In this document: piece after piece, positions 1 to 8,781 of the stretch
How the letters are laid out: the number at the start of each line of letters is the position of its first letter
Position numbering within the stretch: position 1 is the first letter of the stretch
Source: Faecalibacterium sp. I4-3-84
GTDB taxonomy: Bacteria > Bacillota > Clostridia > Oscillospirales > Ruminococcaceae
Reading direction: 5' to 3'
NCBI RefSeq assembly: GCF_023347255.1
Contig: NZ_CP094466.1
Location: 124,001 to 188,000 of the forward strand
Length of the DNA: 64,000 nucleotides
Notes under the pieces: model-generated
The model's input: the letters and a program-made list of their open reading frames with translations, nothing else
Database searches by the model: none
Told to the model about the DNA's origin: nothing
Made by a program: the position numbers and the translations under genes

Positions 1-962
1 GGAACATTGGGGCCGTAGCGGCGCTCCAGACCTTCCCAGCAGAGCTTTTCAAAAAACGCCTGATTATCCATACCGTTCGGCGCTTTGTAATATGGAATTT
101 TAGTGTGTCCAAAATCAAAATCAAAGTTACACTGTTCGGCAATTTTGGCGGTATTCTCGCAGGCTTCCGGCACCATGGAGAACAGCTCGTACATTTCGTC
201 TGTCGTTTTGACATAGAACTCGTCGGTCTGGAACTCCATTTTATCCGCATCCTGAATGGTCTTGCCGGTCTGGATGCAGAGCAGGATGCCCTGCATTTTG
301 GCATCCTCCTTGCGCAGATAGTGGGAGTCGTTGGTGGCTGCCATGGGAATTCCGGTCTCCCGTGCAAGCTTGATGAGCTGCGGCAGCACAGTATTATCCT
401 CTTCCAGACCATGGTCCTGAAGCTCGATATAATAGTTTCCCTCGCCGAAGAGGTCTCGATACCACAGCGCTGCTGCTTTGGCGCGCTCATAATCGCCCGC
501 CAGAATAGCCTGTGGAACTTCGCCTGCCAAACAGGCCGACAGGCAGATCAGACCTTCGTGATATTTTTCCAGCAGTTCCTTATCAATGCGGGGCTTGGAA
601 TAAAAGCCCTCCACAAAGGCGGCCGACACCATTTTGATCAGGTTTTTGTAGCCGGTCTCATTTTTGCACAGCAGGATCAGGTGGTTGTTGCCGTCGATCT
701 TATTTACCTTGTCAAAGCGGGTGCGGGTGGCCACATACACCTCACAGCCGATGATGGGCTTGATGCCAGCCTTTTTTGCAGCCTTATAAAACTGCACGCA
801 GCCGTACATCACGCCGTGGTCGGTGCAGGCAATGGCGGTCTGTCCGCACTCTTTTACGCGATCCATCAGCTGGTCAATGCGGCAGGCACCATCCAGCAGG
901 CTGTACTCTGTGTGGATGTGCAGATGGACAAAAGGCCGGGTATTGGGTAATGCTTCGCTCAT
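1..962 (-). CDS. dnaE: DNA polymerase III alpha subunit, N-terminal part
   Basis: Replicative DNA polymerase catalytic subunit (C family). Only the first 320 or so codons are in the window; the rest lies beyond the left edge. The protein opens with a PHP domain: residues about 10-25 read FVHLHIHTEYSLLDG, and ACTDHGVMYG follows about 35 residues later, both typical of bacterial DnaE. The ATG at 962 overlaps the whiA stop in an ATGA (959-962), so dnaE is the last visible gene of the hprK-murB-rapZ-whiA-dnaE operon and is probably translationally coupled to whiA. The N-terminal motifs fit DnaE rather than PolC, which carries OB and exonuclease domains in that region. Confidence 0.93.
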   Translation of the reverse strand, partial: MSEALPNTRPFVHLHIHTEYSLLDGACRIDQLMDRVKECGQTAIACTDHGVMYGCVQFYKAAKKAGIKPIIGCEVYVATRTRFDKVNKIDGNNHLILLCKNETGYKNLIKMVSAAFVEGFYSKPRIDKELLEKYHEGLICLSACLAGEVPQAILAGDYERAKAAALWYRDLFGEGNYYIELQDHGLEEDNTVLPQLIKLARETGIPMAATNDSHYLRKEDAKMQGILLCIQTGKTIQDADKMEFQTDEFYVKTTDEMYELFSMVPEACENTAKIAEQCNFDFDFGHTKIPYYKAPNGMDNQAFFEKLCWEGLERRYGPNV

Positions 963-1888
963 GCTTTTGCCTCCTGTTCCAGATTCTGCCGCAGATTTTC
1001 GGCCAATGCCTCCAGCTTCTTCATCCGGTGCGACAGGCCGGATTTGCTCACGGGTGGCTCAAAGCAGCCGCACAGCGCTGTGAGCGAAAGATCTGGGTAC
1101 TGCATCCGCTTGGCAGCGGCCTCCTGCAATACCTCCGGCAGAGTGCTAAGGGCATCCTGCTCTTCCAGAAAGCGGATGGCCTTCAGCGTCTGCGCATTGG
1201 CACGGGCCGTTTTGCCAAGGTTTGCCGTATCACAGTTGGTCTGTCGGTTGGTCTGGTTGCGCACCTGTTTGAAGGCTTTTTGCGCATGCATTTCCTCTGC
1301 AGCGTTTCCAGCGCCCATAAAGCTGAGCAGCCGTTCCACATTGGCCCCGGTCTTGACGTAGATCAGGTTCACGCCGTTGCGGCGGGTGCGGTGCGGTGCA
1401 AACTCATGCTCTGCCAGCAGCGCTTCAAAGTCCCGTGCCAGATTGGTGCGGGAGGTAAGGAACTCCAGATTATATTCTTTCTGCGGATCAATGACCGTTC
1501 CACTGCACAAAAAAGCTGCGCCAATGTATGCACTGACGCAGGTCTGACAGCGGATAAGGCGGGGATCGATCTGCAGGCTGGTCTCGCTGCCCGTGGTGCC
1601 GAACAGCTCGTGCACCCGGGCCACCTGCTCCGGTGCGCGGATGTTGAATTCATACAGCACGCCGCTGGGCCGCTGCTTGTGCAGGATCTCGCCCTGCACG
1701 CCGCAGCGTGCGAACAGCTGCTGGGCAGCCTGCACCGTCTCCTGCTGCTCGGTCTGCACCACCAGACCCTTTGCATCAAAATATTTGGCAAAGCACGCAA
1801 TGCCATAAGCTGCCGCACGCACACAGCAATCCTTCTGGATGCTGCGCTGCGCGATCTCCTCCCGCGCGCGGGATGCAAAACTACTCAT
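959..1888 (-). CDS. whiA: WhiA, DNA-binding division/sporulation regulator
   Basis: WhiA-family protein of 309 aa: an N-terminal LAGLIDADG-like fold and a C-terminal helix-turn-helix (region CGCFEPPVSKSGLSHRMKKL near the end). In Streptomyces it is a sporulation regulator, and in Bacillus it affects division and chromosome segregation. The ATG at 1888 (MSSFASRAREEIA) is chosen because this N terminus is family-typical; the longer open frame runs into rapZ. The gap to rapZ is 16 nt. The gene usually found between rapZ and whiA (yvcK/glmR) is missing. The stop overlaps the dnaE start by 4 bases. Confidence 0.93.
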   Translation of the reverse strand: MSSFASRAREEIAQRSIQKDCCVRAAAYGIACFAKYFDAKGLVVQTEQQETVQAAQQLFARCGVQGEILHKQRPSGVLYEFNIRAPEQVARVHELFGTTGSETSLQIDPRLIRCQTCVSAYIGAAFLCSGTVIDPQKEYNLEFLTSRTNLARDFEALLAEHEFAPHRTRRNGVNLIYVKTGANVERLLSFMGAGNAAEEMHAQKAFKQVRNQTNRQTNCDTANLGKTARANAQTLKAIRFLEEQDALSTLPEVLQEAAAKRMQYPDLSLTALCGCFEPPVSKSGLSHRMKKLEALAENLRQNLEQEAKA

Positions 1889-1904
1889 ACTTCCTCGAAT
1901 TCTG

Positions 1905-2768
1905 TCAGCGTTTGGCATCGCGGTGCTGCACGCCCGGCTCGTAGCCGAGTTGCGTGCAATACTCCGCGATCTTACGCGCAAATGTAATGGAACGGTGCTT
2001 GCCGCCGGTACATCCCACCGCAATGGTCAGCTGGCTTTTGCCCTCCTTGACGTACAGCGGCAGTGCATACTGCAAAAAGTTCTCATACCGCTTGAGCAGT
2101 TCCTGCGCTTCCGGGTGGCTCATGACAAAATCCACCACATCCTGATCAAGGCCGGTCTTATGCTTGAGTTCCGGCACGTAGAAGGGGTTGGGCAGGCAGC
2201 GCACATCCAGCACAAGGTCTGCCTCCGGCGGGATGCCGAATTTGAATCCAAAGGACATCACGGTCAGGCGCATAGCGCCCTTGGCTCCGCCATTTTTTGC
2301 AAAAAGATCGCAGATGCGTTCTTTGTTTTGTGCTGTAGAAAGCAGGGCGGTATTGATGACGTAATCTGCACGCTCCTGCAAAGGCTTCAATATTTTGCGT
2401 TCCTTTGCAAAGGCCTCCCGGGTGGAAATGCCCTCGGCAATGCTGATGGGGTGGCGGCGGCGGGTCTCGCTGTAGCGGCGCATGAGTACATCGTCCGGGG
2501 CATCCAGAAATAGAATTTTATAATCCACACCCTGCTCATCCAGCTTGTCGAGCGCACGTTCGATTTCTTCGCTGGTGCGGCAGCCGCGCACATCCATGGA
2601 AAGAGCCACCCGCTCCAGCTGGCTGTCGCCCGCTTCCGAGAATGCAGTGATGCTGGGCAGCAGTCCGGCCGGAACATTATCTATACAGAAAAAACCGATA
2701 TCTTCCAGCGCATTCATAGCCACCGACTTGCCTGCACCGGAAAGTCCGCTGACGATCAACAGCTCCAT
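1905..2768 (-). CDS. rapZ: RapZ-family nucleotide-binding protein
   Basis: RapZ/YvcJ P-loop protein, 287 aa. The Walker A motif GLSGAGKS sits at residues 8-15, right after the ATG at 2768 (MELLIVSG). The C-terminal domain carries the family signature GCTGGKHRSI. In E. coli RapZ controls GlmZ small-RNA decay and so amino-sugar synthesis; in Firmicutes the homologue is a GTP-binding protein with a less clear role. It lies 34 nt after murB in a cell-wall operon. An upstream in-frame extension would overlap the murB 3' end and lacks family similarity, so the shorter start is used. Confidence 0.94.
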   Translation of the reverse strand: MELLIVSGLSGAGKSVAMNALEDIGFFCIDNVPAGLLPSITAFSEAGDSQLERVALSMDVRGCRTSEEIERALDKLDEQGVDYKILFLDAPDDVLMRRYSETRRRHPISIAEGISTREAFAKERKILKPLQERADYVINTALLSTAQNKERICDLFAKNGGAKGAMRLTVMSFGFKFGIPPEADLVLDVRCLPNPFYVPELKHKTGLDQDVVDFVMSHPEAQELLKRYENFLQYALPLYVKEGKSQLTIAVGCTGGKHRSITFARKIAEYCTQLGYEPGVQHRDAKR

Positions 2769-2802
2769 AATCTGATCTACCGCTCCTTTTTTGCTTTTTC
2801 CG

Positions 2803-3699
2803 TTATCGGACGACCCGGATCTCTTTTTCAAGGTCGTAGCCCGTCTTTTCCTTTACGATGGCGCGCACCTCGTCACAGAGTGCCAGTACATCAGCACAGG
2901 TAGCGCCGCCAAGGTTTACCACAAAGCCGCAGTGCTTATCGCTGACGGCTGCGCCGCCGTGGCGATAGCCGCGCAGGCCGCACTGGTCGATCAGCGCAGC
3001 CGCAAAAGCACCCGCCGGGCGCTTGAAGGTGCTGCCGGCGCTGGGCTTATCCAGCGGCTGCTTGTCCACACGCTTGGCCATCAATTCATCCATTTTTGCA
3101 CGGATGTCCGCTGCGTTTCCGGGCTGCAGATGGAACTGTGCCGAGAGGATGCAGCCGCTGTTCTCTTCAAAAATGCTGTGGCGATAGCGGAGATCCAGCT
3201 CTGCGGCAGGCACTTCTCTGACCTCGCCTTCTGCCGCAAGATACCGCACTGTGGTGAGCACGTCCTTCATCTCGCCGCCGTAGGCACCCGCATTCATATA
3301 CACTGCACCACCCACCGTGCCGGGGATGCCGTAGGCAAATTCCAGCCCGGACAGGCCATGCTTCAGTGCCGCCTTACACAGTGCCGCAAGGCGGACACCT
3401 GCGCCTGCGGTCAGGACTGTATCTTCCACCGCGATCTCTGCGTCCAGTGCCGAAACATCGATCACCACGCCGGAAAAGCCTTCGTCCGCAAACAGGATGT
3501 TGCTGCCGTTGCCCAGCAGGTAATAGCGGACAGCCTGCTCTTTACAAAGCGCAACTGCACTGCAGAGCTGCTGCTCGTTTTCCGGCATGACAAACAGCTG
3601 TGCCGGGCCTCCGATTTTAAAGGTACAGTGTGCCGCAAGCGGTTCATTCTCCCTGAACGGGATCGCTGCTGCCTGCAGTTTCTGCTTGAATCGTTCCAT
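2803..3699 (-). CDS. murB: UDP-N-acetylenolpyruvoylglucosamine reductase
   Basis: MurB reduces enolpyruvyl-UDP-GlcNAc to UDP-N-acetylmuramic acid using NADPH and FAD, the second committed step of peptidoglycan synthesis in the cytoplasm. The 298-aa protein shows the FAD-domain sequence LLGNGSNILFADEGF, the motif YGIPGTVGGAVYMNAGAYGG and the C-terminal region PSAGSTFKRP, where the catalytic Ser lies in type II MurB. An AAGGAG lies 9 nt before the ATG. It is 28 nt downstream of hprK and 34 nt before rapZ. Confidence 0.96.
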   Translation of the reverse strand: MERFKQKLQAAAIPFRENEPLAAHCTFKIGGPAQLFVMPENEQQLCSAVALCKEQAVRYYLLGNGSNILFADEGFSGVVIDVSALDAEIAVEDTVLTAGAGVRLAALCKAALKHGLSGLEFAYGIPGTVGGAVYMNAGAYGGEMKDVLTTVRYLAAEGEVREVPAAELDLRYRHSIFEENSGCILSAQFHLQPGNAADIRAKMDELMAKRVDKQPLDKPSAGSTFKRPAGAFAAALIDQCGLRGYRHGGAAVSDKHCGFVVNLGGATCADVLALCDEVRAIVKEKTGYDLEKEIRVVR

Positions 3700-3727
3700 G
3701 ATAACTTGCTCCTTTTGCGGTGTGGGA

Positions 3728-4663
3728 TCAATCCATTTTATCGTCCAGACCCAGACGGATCAGCAGTTCACGCGCTGCGTTGTAACCCATCTTCTTCTGG
3801 CGGTTGTTGATGGCTGCAGTTTCCAGCACGACAGCCAGATTGCGGCCCGGTGAGACCGGAATGCTGGTGCTGGGAATGCTGACGCCCAGAATGTCGTAGT
3901 ATTCGTTTTCCAGACCGGTGCGCTGGTAGTTCTTAGTGGGGTCCCATGCTTCCAGCTGAACCACAAGGTCAAGGCTTTCGCTCAGCTTGACCGCGCCCAC
4001 GCCGTACACACGGGCCACATTGACGATGCCAATGCCGCGCAGCTCAATGAAGTGGCGGATATTCTCCGGGGCAGTACCCATGATCTGGCGGTTGGACACC
4101 TTGCGCAGCTCCACCGCATCATCTGCCACAAGGCGGTGGCCGCGCTTGACCAGCTCGATGGCAAGCTCGCTTTTGCCAATGCCGCTGTCGCCCAGGATCA
4201 GGATGCCTTCGCCGTACACTTCCACCAGCACACCATGGCGGGTGATACGCGGTGCCAGTTCCAGATTCAGCACACTGATCAGGCTGCCCATCAGAGTGCA
4301 GGTGGTCTCGTTGGAGCGCAGCAGTGCAACACCATGCTTCTGGGCCAGCTCCTGCATCTCCGGGAAGGGAGTCAATTCCTCGCTGCGGCAGACGATAACA
4401 GCCGGCGGCTGCTGACGGAACAGCTGATCCAGCGCTTCGTAGCGTTTTTCCGGTGAAAGGCCGGACAGAAAGTTCATCTCGGCCAGACCCATGATCTGCA
4501 GACGCAGCTTATCAAAATAATCGTAATAGCCCGCCAGAAACAGACCCGGGCGGTTCACTTCGGCGATCTCCACACAGATCTGATCCAGTTCCTTCGGCGT
4601 ATAGACAACTTCCATGCTGACACGGTCGGTCAGCGTTTTGAGCGAGACATTGAATGTGCCCAT
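3728..4663 (-). CDS. hprK: HPr kinase/phosphorylase
   Basis: HPrK/P phosphorylates and dephosphorylates Ser46 of HPr, the central sensor of carbon catabolite repression in Firmicutes. The 311-aa protein has the P-loop GDSGIGKS at residues 158-165, the catalytic acid/base pair at D181-D182 (LVADDAVELR) and the family signature IELRGIGIVNV near residue 210. AGGAGGA lies 9 nt before the ATG. It is the first gene of the operon and has its own strong promoter upstream. No ptsH or crh is in the window, so its partner is encoded elsewhere. Confidence 0.96.
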   Translation of the reverse strand: MGTFNVSLKTLTDRVSMEVVYTPKELDQICVEIAEVNRPGLFLAGYYDYFDKLRLQIMGLAEMNFLSGLSPEKRYEALDQLFRQQPPAVIVCRSEELTPFPEMQELAQKHGVALLRSNETTCTLMGSLISVLNLELAPRITRHGVLVEVYGEGILILGDSGIGKSELAIELVKRGHRLVADDAVELRKVSNRQIMGTAPENIRHFIELRGIGIVNVARVYGVGAVKLSESLDLVVQLEAWDPTKNYQRTGLENEYYDILGVSIPSTSIPVSPGRNLAVVLETAAINNRQKKMGYNAARELLIRLGLDDKMD

Positions 4664-4738
4664 TCTTGTTCCTCCTGTGCTCCCTTTTGCTGCACAGCCC
4701 TGCCTGCTGTCAGGTACCGTGCAGGATTCCTTCTTATT

Positions 4739-4767
4739 ATTATAATAGAACGATCGGTAAAAAACAA
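4739..4767 (-). promoter_or_regulatory. Sigma-A promoter of the hprK operon
   Basis: On the minus strand TTGTTT (4762-4767) is followed after exactly 17 nt by a perfect TATAAT (4739-4744), giving a start near 4731, about 70 nt before hprK. The box quality and spacing make this a convincing housekeeping promoter. Confidence 0.8.
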
Positions 4768-4834
4768 TATTGTGCGGGCGGCTTTTTCGCAGCCCGGCAA
4801 GAATGCACGCAGCAGCGCAGCCATGTACTGATTT

Positions 4835-4906
4835 TTTACATTTTTCTTACCTTTACACGGATTTTACATTCCCTCGATTTTGGATTTTACATTGCATCTG
4901 TATACT
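4835..4906 (+). promoter_or_regulatory. Pho-box-like repeat cluster and -10 box before the Na/Pi gene
   Basis: The hexamer TTTACA occurs at 4835, 4852, 4863 and 4886, with a degenerate copy (CTTACC) at 4846. Two pairs are spaced 11 nt start to start (4835/4846 and 4852/4863), the spacing known for PhoP boxes in Bacillus (TT(A/T)ACA repeats). A TATACT at 4901-4906 could be the -10, with no good -35 at 17 nt, as expected for an activated promoter. The repeats then cover about -20 to -70. The downstream genes are a phosphate transporter and a PhoP/PhoR-like pair. PhoP binding itself is inferred. Confidence 0.55.
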
Positions 4907-4960
4907 CAAAATCAGGAGAAACACATCAAAAACACGTCAAACCAAAGTGAGGAAATCTTT

Positions 4961-6748
4961 ATGACCATCTTCAATGTCTTTTCCCTGCTTGGAGGTCTTG
5001 CCCTGTTCCTGTTCGGCATGGACATCATGGGCAAAGCACTGGAAAAGCAGGCCGGCGGCCAGCTGCAGAAGATCCTGAGCAAGCTGACTGACAACCCCCT
5101 TAAAGGCTTTTTCCTTGGCCTGTGCGTCACCGCTGTGATCCAGAGTTCCAGCGCTACCACGGTCATGGTGGTCGGCTTTGTCAACAGCGGCATCATGGAG
5201 CTGCATCAGGCCATCGGCGTGATCATGGGCAGCAATGTGGGCACCACTGTCACCAGCTGGATCCTGAGCCTTTCCGGCCTGCAGGGCGACAGCCTCCTCA
5301 TCAATCTGCTCAAACCCACTTCTTTCAGTCCTTTGCTTGCATTTATCGGCATTTTGCTGTATATGTGTAAGAGTGAGAAGAAAAAAGGCGTGGGCACCAT
5401 CCTCATCGGCTTTGCCGTGCTGATGACTGGCATGACCACCATGTCTAACGCCGTCCTGCCCCTGCAGAACGAGGCATGGTTCACCAGCCTGTTCACCCGC
5501 TTTTCCAACCCCCTTCTGGGCGTTCTGGTGGGTGCCCTTGTTACCGGCATCATCCAGAGCTCCAGCGCCAGCGTGGGTATTCTGCAGGCGCTGAGCGCCA
5601 CCGGCGTGATCACCTACGGCAGTGCCATTCCCATTATCATGGGTCAGAACATCGGCACCTGCGTTACCGCGTTGATCTCCTCTGTGGGTGCCAACAAGAA
5701 TGCACGCCGTGCTGCCATGGTCCATCTGTACTTCAACATCATCGGTGTGACCATCTTCCTTGTCGGCTTTTACGGCCTGAATACGGTCTGCCACTTTGCT
5801 TTTGTGAACACCACCATCGAGGCATGGGGCATCGCTGTGGTGCACTCGGTGTTCAATATCGTGGCAACGCTGGTGCTGCTGCCCTTTGCAAACCTGCTGG
5901 AAAAGCTTGCTATCCTCACCATTCCGGATTCGCCGGAAAAGGAAAGCTTTGCGCTGCTGGATGACCGCCTGCTGAACACCCCTGCCGTGGCCGTGGAGCG
6001 TGCACGCTCTGCAACTGCTGAAATGGCAGAGCTTGCCCGTGTGGGCGTGATGCAGGCCATGAGCCTGACTCATGAGTGGAACGACACCCTTGCGCAGAAA
6101 GTCCGCGAGGAAGAGACGCAGGTAGACCGTTACGAGGACGCTCTCGGCACCTACCTTGTCAAGCTTTCCAGCCGTGAGCTGAACCATGCCGACAGCCAGA
6201 GCGTAAATACTCTGCTGCACACCATCAGCGATTTTGAGCGCATCAGCGACCATTCCGTAAACCTGATGGAATCTGCCGAAGAGATGCACACCAAAGAAAT
6301 CCAGTTCTCGCAGGATGCCCGCGACGAGCTGCAGGTGCTGGAGGATGCGGTGCAGGATATTCTGAACCGCACCACTGATGCTTTCCGCAAGGGTGATCTG
6401 CATCTTGCCAGCAAGGTGGAACCGCTGGAAGCCGTGGTCAACGAGCTGGTACGTGCCATCAAGGCCCACCACATTGCCCGCCTGCAGGCCGGCAGCTGCT
6501 CCATTGAATATGGCTTTGTGCTGGACGACCTGCTGACCAACTATGAGCGTGTGTGCGACCACTGCAGCAACGTAGCCGTTGCACAGATCGAGGTTGCACA
6601 GGACAGCTTTGATACCCACGCATACCTCAACGAGCTGCGTCACGGCAATGACACCAAGGAAAGTGAGGAATTCCATCGCCGTCTTGACCGTTACCGTGAA
6701 CGCTATCTCTTCCCTGAAAATCAATCTGCGGAGGATTTTGACAAATGA
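4961..6748 (+). CDS. Na+/phosphate cotransporter with PhoU-like C-terminal domain
   Basis: NptA/YjbB-type Na+/Pi symporter of 595 aa. Two inverted Na/Pi-cotransporter repeats each carry the signature QSSSA (QSSSATTVMVVGF and QSSSASVGILQAL) within about nine hydrophobic segments over residues 1-320. A cytoplasmic PhoU-like helical domain fills about 360-570. The ATG at 4961 has AGTGAGGAAA upstream and gives the family-typical start MTIFNVFSLLGG; a longer in-frame extension has no support. The stop overlaps the response-regulator ATG (ATGA, 6745-6748), so transporter and two-component system form one operon, preceded by Pho-box-like repeats. Likely role: phosphate import or phosphate sensing under limitation. 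Confidence 0.92.
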   Translation: MTIFNVFSLLGGLALFLFGMDIMGKALEKQAGGQLQKILSKLTDNPLKGFFLGLCVTAVIQSSSATTVMVVGFVNSGIMELHQAIGVIMGSNVGTTVTSWILSLSGLQGDSLLINLLKPTSFSPLLAFIGILLYMCKSEKKKGVGTILIGFAVLMTGMTTMSNAVLPLQNEAWFTSLFTRFSNPLLGVLVGALVTGIIQSSSASVGILQALSATGVITYGSAIPIIMGQNIGTCVTALISSVGANKNARRAAMVHLYFNIIGVTIFLVGFYGLNTVCHFAFVNTTIEAWGIAVVHSVFNIVATLVLLPFANLLEKLAILTIPDSPEKESFALLDDRLLNTPAVAVERARSATAEMAELARVGVMQAMSLTHEWNDTLAQKVREEETQVDRYEDALGTYLVKLSSRELNHADSQSVNTLLHTISDFERISDHSVNLMESAEEMHTKEIQFSQDARDELQVLEDAVQDILNRTTDAFRKGDLHLASKVEPLEAVVNELVRAIKAHHIARLQAGSCSIEYGFVLDDLLTNYERVCDHCSNVAVAQIEVAQDSFDTHAYLNELRHGNDTKESEEFHRRLDRYRERYLFPENQSAEDFDK

Positions 6749-7434
6749 TCTATATTGTTGAAGACGATGCCGCCATCCGGGAGCTGGAACAGTATGCCCT
6801 GCAGTCCAGCGGATACGAAGTGACCAGCTTTGAAAGCTCTGAGCTGTTCTGGCAGGCCATGCACGCTGCAGAGCCGGAACTGGTGATCTTAGACGTGATG
6901 CTGCCCGGTGAGGACGGTTTTTCCATCCTGAAAAAGCTGCGCAACACCCCTTCCCTGCGCAGGCTGCCCGTCATCATGGTGACTGCAAAATCCAGTGAGC
7001 TGGACACCGTGCGCGGGCTGGACTGCGGTGCCGATGATTACATCTCAAAGCCTTTTGGCATCATGGAATTTTTGAGCCGGGTGCGCGCCGCCTTGCGCCG
7101 CTCGGCTCCGGAAGCACGTCCCAACGTACTCAGCTTTCACGAGATCCTGCTGGACAATGCCCGTCACAACGTGACTGTGAGCGGAACGCCGGTGGAGCTG
7201 ACCTACAAGGAGTACAGCCTGCTGCGTTTGCTGCTGGAGAACACCAATCTGGTGGTGACACGCGAGACCATTCTGCAGGTGGTGTGGGGCACCGACATTT
7301 CGGTGGAGAGCCGCACTGTGGATATGCATATCCGCACCCTGCGCAAAAAGCTGGGGGATGCCGGCAAATACATCTGCACTGTGCGCAAGGTGGGTTACAA
7401 GCTGACCGATGAAGAGGAGGCCGGTGAAGAATGA
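6745..7434 (+). CDS. PhoB/PhoP-like response regulator (OmpR family)
   Basis: 229-aa regulator with a receiver domain (acidic D7/D8, phospho-acceptor D50 in VILDVMLPGEDG, K102 in SKPF) and a C-terminal winged helix (residues about 130-222, ending IRTLRKKLG...TVRKVGYKL) for DNA binding. It is fused by ATGA overlaps to the transporter upstream and the kinase downstream (7431-7434). The phosphate assignment rests on this operon context and the upstream repeats; by sequence alone it could be any OmpR-family regulator. Confidence 0.9.
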   Translation: MIYIVEDDAAIRELEQYALQSSGYEVTSFESSELFWQAMHAAEPELVILDVMLPGEDGFSILKKLRNTPSLRRLPVIMVTAKSSELDTVRGLDCGADDYISKPFGIMEFLSRVRAALRRSAPEARPNVLSFHEILLDNARHNVTVSGTPVELTYKEYSLLRLLLENTNLVVTRETILQVVWGTDISVESRTVDMHIRTLRKKLGDAGKYICTVRKVGYKLTDEEEAGEE

Positions 7435-8780
7435 AGCTGCGCAGCATGGAAGAAAAGATCAGCTACCGCCTGTTCCTGATGGGCTTCCTTGGTCTGCTGT
7501 TCACGGCGGCGCTTTGCATCTTTGTTTTTCACAAGGCATTCACGGCTCAGGCATGGACCAGCCTTGAGCGGGAAGCCGATCTGGTAAGCGCCGGTTATGA
7601 TCTGGTGCAGGACCCGCAGCAGCTTTCGTCCTTCGTTACCAATGATCTGCGCATCACCCTGATCTCGCAGGACGGCAGCGTGCTGTTTGAATCTGCTACC
7701 GATCAGCCCATGGAGAACCATCTCTCCCGCCCGGAGATCCGTCAGGCCATGACCGAAGGTGTGGGCCGGGACATCCGCGACTCCCAGACCATGGGCTACG
7801 AGACCTATTACTATGCCATATTGCTGCCCAACGGCGAAATTTTGCGCATGGCACAGGATGCAGAAACGGTCTGGTCTATTTATGATTCGACCCTGCCTGC
7901 CATCGTGCTGAGCTGCGTTGCACTCATGCTGGCCGCCGCTGTGCTGGCAGCTCTGCTCACCCGTGCATTGGTCTCCCCTGTGCTGAGCATGACCGAAGAT
8001 CTGGATCATATTCAGGACAATGTTCCCTATAAGGAGCTTGTCCCCTTTGCCGAAAGCATCCACTCTGACCGCATCCTCCGTGAGAACAATGAAAAGATGC
8101 GGCAGGAGTTTACTGCCAATGTCAGTCATGAGCTGAAAACCCCGCTGACCAGTATTTCCGGCTATGCGGAGCTGATCGAGACCGGCATTGCAAAGCCTGA
8201 GGATGTGCCGGGCTTTGCCCAGAAGATCCATGTGGAGGCCAGCCGTATGATCCAGCTGGTGAACGATATCCTGCAGCTTTCCAGTCTGGACAACGCCAGC
8301 GAAGCCGGTTCTGAGCCGGAGATGGAGACAGTGGATCTGCTTACCGTTGCCAAGGACTGCGTAGAGCGCCAGAAGCTGAATGCCCGCCGGGCTTACATCT
8401 CGCTGAACTGTCTGGGCGAAAGTGCTCTTGTGCACGGCAACCGTGCCCTGCTGGACGAGCTATGCCAGAACCTGTGCGATAATGCGATCCGTTATAATCG
8501 TCCCGGCGGTAAGGTACAGATCACCACAGCCTGCAGCCGCGACGGACACTGCACCCTGACTGTGGCCGATAACGGCATCGGCATCCCGAAAGAAGCACAG
8601 TCCAGCGTGTTTGAGCGCTTCTATCGTGTGGATAAGAGCCGCAGCAAGGCTACCGGCGGTACCGGTCTGGGCCTTGCCATCGTCAAGCATATCGCGCGCA
8701 TCCACAACGCACGCATCAAACTGGAAAGTCAGGTGGATGTGGGCACTACCATTACTGTCACCTTCCCCACTGCCAACTGA
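7431..8780 (+). CDS. PhoR-like sensor histidine kinase
   Basis: 449-aa membrane kinase. TM1 is at residues about 13-34, an extracellular segment of about 120 aa follows, and TM2 is at about 155-176. The HisKA domain carries phospho-acceptor H233 in VSHELKTPLTS; the HATPase has the N box LCDNAIRYN and the G boxes DNGIGIP and GGTGLGLAI. It is the likely partner of the regulator it overlaps. The stop lies 1 nt from the stop of the convergent gerC, and the terminator for this operon lies inside the gerC coding region. Confidence 0.9.
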   Translation: MKLRSMEEKISYRLFLMGFLGLLFTAALCIFVFHKAFTAQAWTSLEREADLVSAGYDLVQDPQQLSSFVTNDLRITLISQDGSVLFESATDQPMENHLSRPEIRQAMTEGVGRDIRDSQTMGYETYYYAILLPNGEILRMAQDAETVWSIYDSTLPAIVLSCVALMLAAAVLAALLTRALVSPVLSMTEDLDHIQDNVPYKELVPFAESIHSDRILRENNEKMRQEFTANVSHELKTPLTSISGYAELIETGIAKPEDVPGFAQKIHVEASRMIQLVNDILQLSSLDNASEAGSEPEMETVDLLTVAKDCVERQKLNARRAYISLNCLGESALVHGNRALLDELCQNLCDNAIRYNRPGGKVQITTACSRDGHCTLTVADNGIGIPKEAQSSVFERFYRVDKSRSKATGGTGLGLAIVKHIARIHNARIKLESQVDVGTTITVTFPTAN

Positions 8781-8781
8781 A

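Noticed and set aside
4880-4960. Longer start of the Na/Pi transporter at 4880
   Set aside because: The extension would be translated from the promoter and Pho-box region and has no ribosome site; 4961 has one and fits the family.
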